7,633 nt of DNA, taken from NCBI GenBank assembly GCA_030271565.1, contig JARXKR010000032.1, positions 1 through 7,633 on the forward strand. The letters run 5' to 3'. Origin of the DNA: Pseudomonadota bacterium. Lineage in GTDB: Bacteria; Pseudomonadota; Alphaproteobacteria; Sphingomonadales; Sphingomonadaceae. Below the pieces are notes generated by a model. It made no database searches, was not told where the DNA came from, and worked only from the letters and a program-made list of their open reading frames with translations. The position numbers were made by a program, and so were the translations under genes. Within the stretch, counting starts at the first letter, position 1, and every line of letters begins with the position of its first letter. This document shows positions 5,545 through 7,633 of this stretch, one piece after another.

Positions 5545-5610
5545 GGGTTCGATGCGGTGCCGGTGCGGCTGATGCTGCGCAGTTCGAAGAACCCGTTCGG
5601 GACGGGTTGA
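5544..5610 (+). pseudogene. Orphan copy of the der 3' end (22 codons and stop)
   Basis: It encodes GFDAVPV through NPFGTG and a TGA, exactly as the end of der, with three synonymous base differences. It has no upstream der sequence and no start of its own family, so it is a fragment. It may be the original tail of the resident der, displaced when a unit carrying a replacement tail was inserted, or it may be the copy brought in. The synonymous-only differences mean both copies were under protein-level selection for some time since they split. Confidence 0.85.
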
Positions 5611-5657
5611 GGCGACTTCGCATTGCGCTTGGACTGTGCTGCCGGTAAACTGATTAA

Positions 5658-6029
5658 ATGCGGCGACTACTGCCCTTGGCCGTTTCAGTATTTTTACTGT
5701 CCAGCTGCGGCCCTCCATTGGTTTGGGGTGGCGACGGAGCAACGAAGACTAGGTTGCTGCACATCGTTCCTTTCGGCTCGACAATTGCCGATCTGGAAAC
5801 AAAGGCCAAAGCTCGCGAGTGGCAAATGTTTTATCGTGATGATCGCTCGTTCCCCAAAGGAGAGTCAGCCTATTTTAGCGACGGCTGTGAGTTTCAAGGC
5901 GGCGTGAGCAGAACAATTATCGTAGCAGAATATGGGGTGTTTACCACCTCGGTCGAAACCTTATGGCTCTTCGACGGCAACGGAAAACTCGGAAATCTGT
6001 GCATTCGCAGGACGACAGACACGCTCTAG
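5658..6029 (+). CDS. Small lipoprotein of unknown function
   Basis: A 123-residue protein I do not recognise. Residues 1-16 form a signal with two arginines and a hydrophobic core, ending in the lipobox LSSC (14-17); Cys17 would be lipidated and the protein anchored in the cell envelope. The mature part is soluble-looking, with phrases such as FGSTIADLETKAKAREWQ and a later FDGNGKL, and with two further cysteines (in DGCEFQ and LCIRR) that could pair. The pattern of an amphipathic helix followed by short strands is reminiscent of small envelope lipoproteins, but no family can be named. The Shine-Dalgarno is poor. GC falls to about 47% at 5821-5880, well under der. It lies 47 bp after the duplicated der tail and converges with the DUF418 gene. 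Confidence 0.75.
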   Translation: MRRLLPLAVSVFLLSSCGPPLVWGGDGATKTRLLHIVPFGSTIADLETKAKAREWQMFYRDDRSFPKGESAYFSDGCEFQGGVSRTIIVAEYGVFTTSVETLWLFDGNGKLGNLCIRRTTDTL

Positions 6030-6066
6030 CCACAAGGTCCGTTTTCAGGCCGTTGGCAAACTCTAA

Positions 6067-7401
6067 TCACCGCCGAAACCGCAACACCCGCCACTCGGTC
6101 AAACTGCGCCACAGCCACTCCAGCGGGCCTTGCCGGTAGCGCGTCAGCCATGGTTGGCTCCACGCCAGGATCAGTGCCCAGACCAGCAGCACCAAAGTCC
6201 AGCGCTGCGCTGCGCCGAACTGGCCGAACAGGCCGAGGCCCCAGCCGTAGCATAGCGCGGCCATCACCAGGCTGGTGCCGAGGTAGTTGCTGAACGCCAT
6301 CCGCCCGGCGGCTTCGAGTTGGTGTTGCAGCACGCCAAACATTCGGCGCAGCGCTGAATCCCCCTCCCGCTTGCGGGAGGGGTTAGGGGTGGGCGCGTCT
6401 GTGAGCTGCGCTTGTTGCATAGGCCCACCCCCGGCCCCTCCCGCAAGCGGGAGGGGGGAAGAAAGCACCAGCAGCGCGGCGTAGCCTAGCGCCATGCCGA
6501 GGTGGGGCAGCGCGAGGCCGAAGCTGGTGGCGAAGTGCATCGTCACTTCGGGGTAGTGACTGCGGCTTGCCCACAGCGCGAAGCCCAGCGTTGCCGCACC
6601 GCCGAGGCCCAATCCCGCTCCGGCCAGCCAAACCATCCGCCGCCGTGGCCACTCGCCCGCGAAGAACCCGCTGCGCAGCAGGGCCATGCCGAGCAGCATC
6701 CACGGCAATGTCTCGCCCCAGTTGTAAGCGATCAGGTTGAGCGGATCGTCGGCGCGGTTGGTCCACTTGGCCTGTACTTGCGCGGGCCATGACAGCTTTG
6801 CCTCGGCCACATCCCTGGCATCCTCGGCCCGGTATTGGGCGAGGTCGGCACCGTGCTGCTTTTGCGCAGCGGGCGAGGCGGTGCCGCTGACCACCGCGAG
6901 CTCGGTCGCCACGCTCGGCAGCCACATCGCTGCGCCCCAGACCTGCCACGTTGCCAAAATCAGCCCCGCCGCGACCACCAGCTGGCTGGCTCGCCAGTTC
7001 CGCAAGGCCAGCGCGACGAACCCGAGCGCGGCGTAAAGGAACAAGATGTCGCCGTCCCAGATCAGCGCGAAGTGCAGGTATCCGAACAGCAATAGCCACG
7101 CGAGCCGCCGCGCTTGCAGCCGCGCCCCGTCGCGCCCGGTGGCATTGGCGCGCTCGACAAACAGCAGCAGGCTCGCCCCGAACAGCATCGAGAACAGCGC
7201 GCGCATTTTGCCTTCGAACAGCACGAAAGTGATGAGGTAGGCGGCGTGATCGGCCAACACCCCCGGACGCGGCATGTCGGGCGAATAGACCGCGCTGTCG
7301 GGCGCGGCGAACCCCGCGACATTGACCGCGAGGATGCCCAGGACGGCAACCCCGCGGATCAGGTCGAGCGTGCGGATGCGGGTGGTCTGGTGCAGGCTCA
7401 T
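6067..7401 (-). CDS. DUF418 family multi-spanning membrane protein
   Basis: A 444-residue inner-membrane protein (COG2311/DUF418 type). It starts MSLHQTTRIRTLDLIRGVAVLG, the family's usual RxxxLDxxRGxA(V/L)xG opening, with the first membrane segment at about 15-32. The second conserved region, FEGKMRALFSMLFGASLLLF, is characteristic. Several more hydrophobic segments follow, and the C-terminal DUF418 domain has GRMAFSNYLGTSLV, YGWGLGLFG and GPLEWLWRSLT. The function is unknown; the family is suspected of transport. ATG 7401 is preferred to ATG 7407 because GGAG (7411-7408) is correctly spaced for it. Residues about 314-352 (SSPLPLAGGAGG to GDSALRR) are the translation of an inserted palindromic repeat pair and are not family sequence. 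They fall in a loop before the C-terminal domain, so the protein may still fold. Confidence 0.9.
   Translation of the reverse strand: MSLHQTTRIRTLDLIRGVAVLGILAVNVAGFAAPDSAVYSPDMPRPGVLADHAAYLITFVLFEGKMRALFSMLFGASLLLFVERANATGRDGARLQARRLAWLLLFGYLHFALIWDGDILFLYAALGFVALALRNWRASQLVVAAGLILATWQVWGAAMWLPSVATELAVVSGTASPAAQKQHGADLAQYRAEDARDVAEAKLSWPAQVQAKWTNRADDPLNLIAYNWGETLPWMLLGMALLRSGFFAGEWPRRRMVWLAGAGLGLGGAATLGFALWASRSHYPEVTMHFATSFGLALPHLGMALGYAALLVLSSPLPLAGGAGGGPMQQAQLTDAPTPNPSRKREGDSALRRMFGVLQHQLEAAGRMAFSNYLGTSLVMAALCYGWGLGLFGQFGAAQRWTLVLLVWALILAWSQPWLTRYRQGPLEWLWRSLTEWRVLRFRR
6360..6457. repeat. Inverted pair of GC-rich palindromes inserted within the DUF418 gene
   Basis: Unit A (6360-6393) and unit B (6423-6457) are inverted copies of about 34 nt that differ at three adjacent bases (TTA against CCG in the same orientation). 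Each carries a 10-bp hairpin, CCCCTCCCGC pairing with GCGGGAGGGG. About 29 bp of other sequence separates them. Such pairs are usually intergenic in alphaproteobacteria, and in translation they give the recognisable SPLPLAGG and PTPNPSRKREG strings seen here. The reading frame passes through intact. Confidence 0.88.
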
Positions 7402-7407
7402 AACCAT

Positions 7408-7411
7408 CTCC
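7408..7411 (-). promoter_or_regulatory. Shine-Dalgarno of the DUF418 gene, overlapping the repeat tip
   Basis: GGAG on the minus strand lies six bases before ATG 7401. Its first two G bases (7411 and 7410) belong to the end of the inverted-repeat element, so the repeat contributes part of the ribosome-binding site. Confidence 0.6.
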
Positions 7412-7525
7412 GTTCGTCCCGAGGAGCCATTGAGTTCTTGTCGAAATGGCGTCTCGAAGGACCACACGCCGCAGTGGTTCGAGACGGGCCTTCGCAAGCG
7501 CTCAGTCCCTCCTCACCACGAACGG
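7410..7525. repeat. 116-bp imperfect inverted-repeat element upstream of the DUF418 gene
   Basis: The outer arms 7410-7426 and 7509-7525 match in inverted orientation at 14 of 17 positions (CCGTTCGT and GAGGAG shared). Inside, GTCTCGAA with CCAC (7451-7465) pairs with GTGGTTCGAGAC (7474-7485). The result is a long cruciform-capable element of a type I recognise from intergenic regions of Sphingomonadales. It fills nearly all of the gap between the DUF418 gene and the next gene. Confidence 0.75.
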
Positions 7526-7541
7526 GGGGTGTGTTAGGGGC

Positions 7542-7633
7542 TCAGCCCGGCACCGCAGCGCAAGTAATCCCGGCCGCTTTGAGCTTTGCACACGCCGCTT
7601 GCGCCCCGGCCTGGCTGTAACCGCCGGCTTGCA
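7542..7633 (-). CDS. C-terminal end of a probable SPOR-domain protein (partial)
   Basis: Only the last 29 codons and TGA stop are in the window, ending GAQAACAKLKAAGITCAAVPG. The pattern of an alanine-rich helix with AxxxCAxLKAAG followed by a short strand is like the end of the SPOR peptidoglycan-binding domain, as in exported D,D-carboxypeptidases, lytic transglycosylases and division proteins. With so little sequence the assignment is an inference from this pattern. The gene lies upstream of the DUF418 gene on the same strand, separated by the palindromic element. Confidence 0.5.
   Translation of the reverse strand, partial: QAGGYSQAGAQAACAKLKAAGITCAAVPG

Larger units (their letters stand above)
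4777..5610. mobile_element. Candidate small mobile unit in the 3' end of der, carrying a GIY-YIG nuclease
   Basis: Two nearly identical der tails bound about 700 bp. That interval holds a GIY-YIG nuclease gene and a perfect 31-nt inverted repeat around it. This is the layout left when an element enters the 3' end of a gene and restores it with its own copy of the tail, as genomic islands do at tRNA genes. No integrase, transposase or further cargo is present, so the unit could be autonomous through its nuclease, non-autonomous, or a decayed remnant. The exact ends are unknown: the unit is 767 bp and includes one of the two tails. A local tandem duplication of der followed by deletion is the main alternative. 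Confidence 0.5.

Noticed and set aside
5356..5610. An 84-codon plus-strand frame ending in the der tail, possibly a new fusion protein
   Set aside because: Its first half overlaps the nuclease gene in another frame and the palindrome; only the last 22 codons are meaningful, as a der fragment.
7114..7620. A 168-codon plus-strand frame at the right end
   Set aside because: It is antisense to the DUF418 gene for most of its length and then crosses the palindromic element and the SPOR-like tail; no recognisable protein.
1..7633. CRISPR array, riboswitch or phage genes
   Set aside because: No regularly spaced direct repeats, no recognisable aptamer core and no phage structural or integrase sequence were seen on either strand.

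Overview
The window is GC-rich chromosomal DNA from an alphaproteobacterium, most likely order Sphingomonadales (Erythrobacteraceae or Sphingomonadaceae). This rests on the style of the Der GTPase, the DUF3297 protein, the small GIY-YIG nuclease, the DUF418 membrane protein, and several intergenic palindromes of a kind common in that order. The assignment is by recognition, not by a search.

Layout. At the left edge a seryl-tRNA synthetase gene (serS) runs leftward out of the window (824 to 1). Behind it on the same strand are a 63-residue DUF2892 membrane protein with a strong Shine-Dalgarno and an exact FNR/FixK-type box upstream, then tRNA-Val(CAC). Rightward genes follow: a DUF3297 protein and an outer-membrane beta-barrel protein. 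The barrel gene converges on a leftward CHAP-domain amidase gene, which is divergent from der (ribosome-assembly GTPase). Downstream of der are a small GIY-YIG nuclease gene and a short orphan lipoprotein gene. A leftward DUF418 multi-spanning membrane protein and the last 29 codons of a probable SPOR-domain protein close the window.

The most notable part is 4777-5610. The last 67 bp of der, including its stop codon, recur 767 bp downstream with three differences, all synonymous. Between the copies lies the GIY-YIG gene, framed by a perfect 31-nt inverted repeat whose arms are themselves hairpins. This looks like a small mobile unit that entered the 3' end of der and left der intact, or the remnant of one. 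No integrase or transposase is visible, so the nuclease is the only candidate mobility protein.

Other points of interest are a roughly 48-residue in-frame expansion in the SerRS catalytic domain within a gene of unusually low GC, a palindromic repeat pair absorbed in frame into the DUF418 gene, and a 116-bp imperfect inverted-repeat element whose tip overlaps the DUF418 ribosome-binding site. The remaining genes (tRNA, DUF3297, barrel protein, CHAP amidase, der) look like ordinary chromosomal genes and do not form an evident joint pathway.
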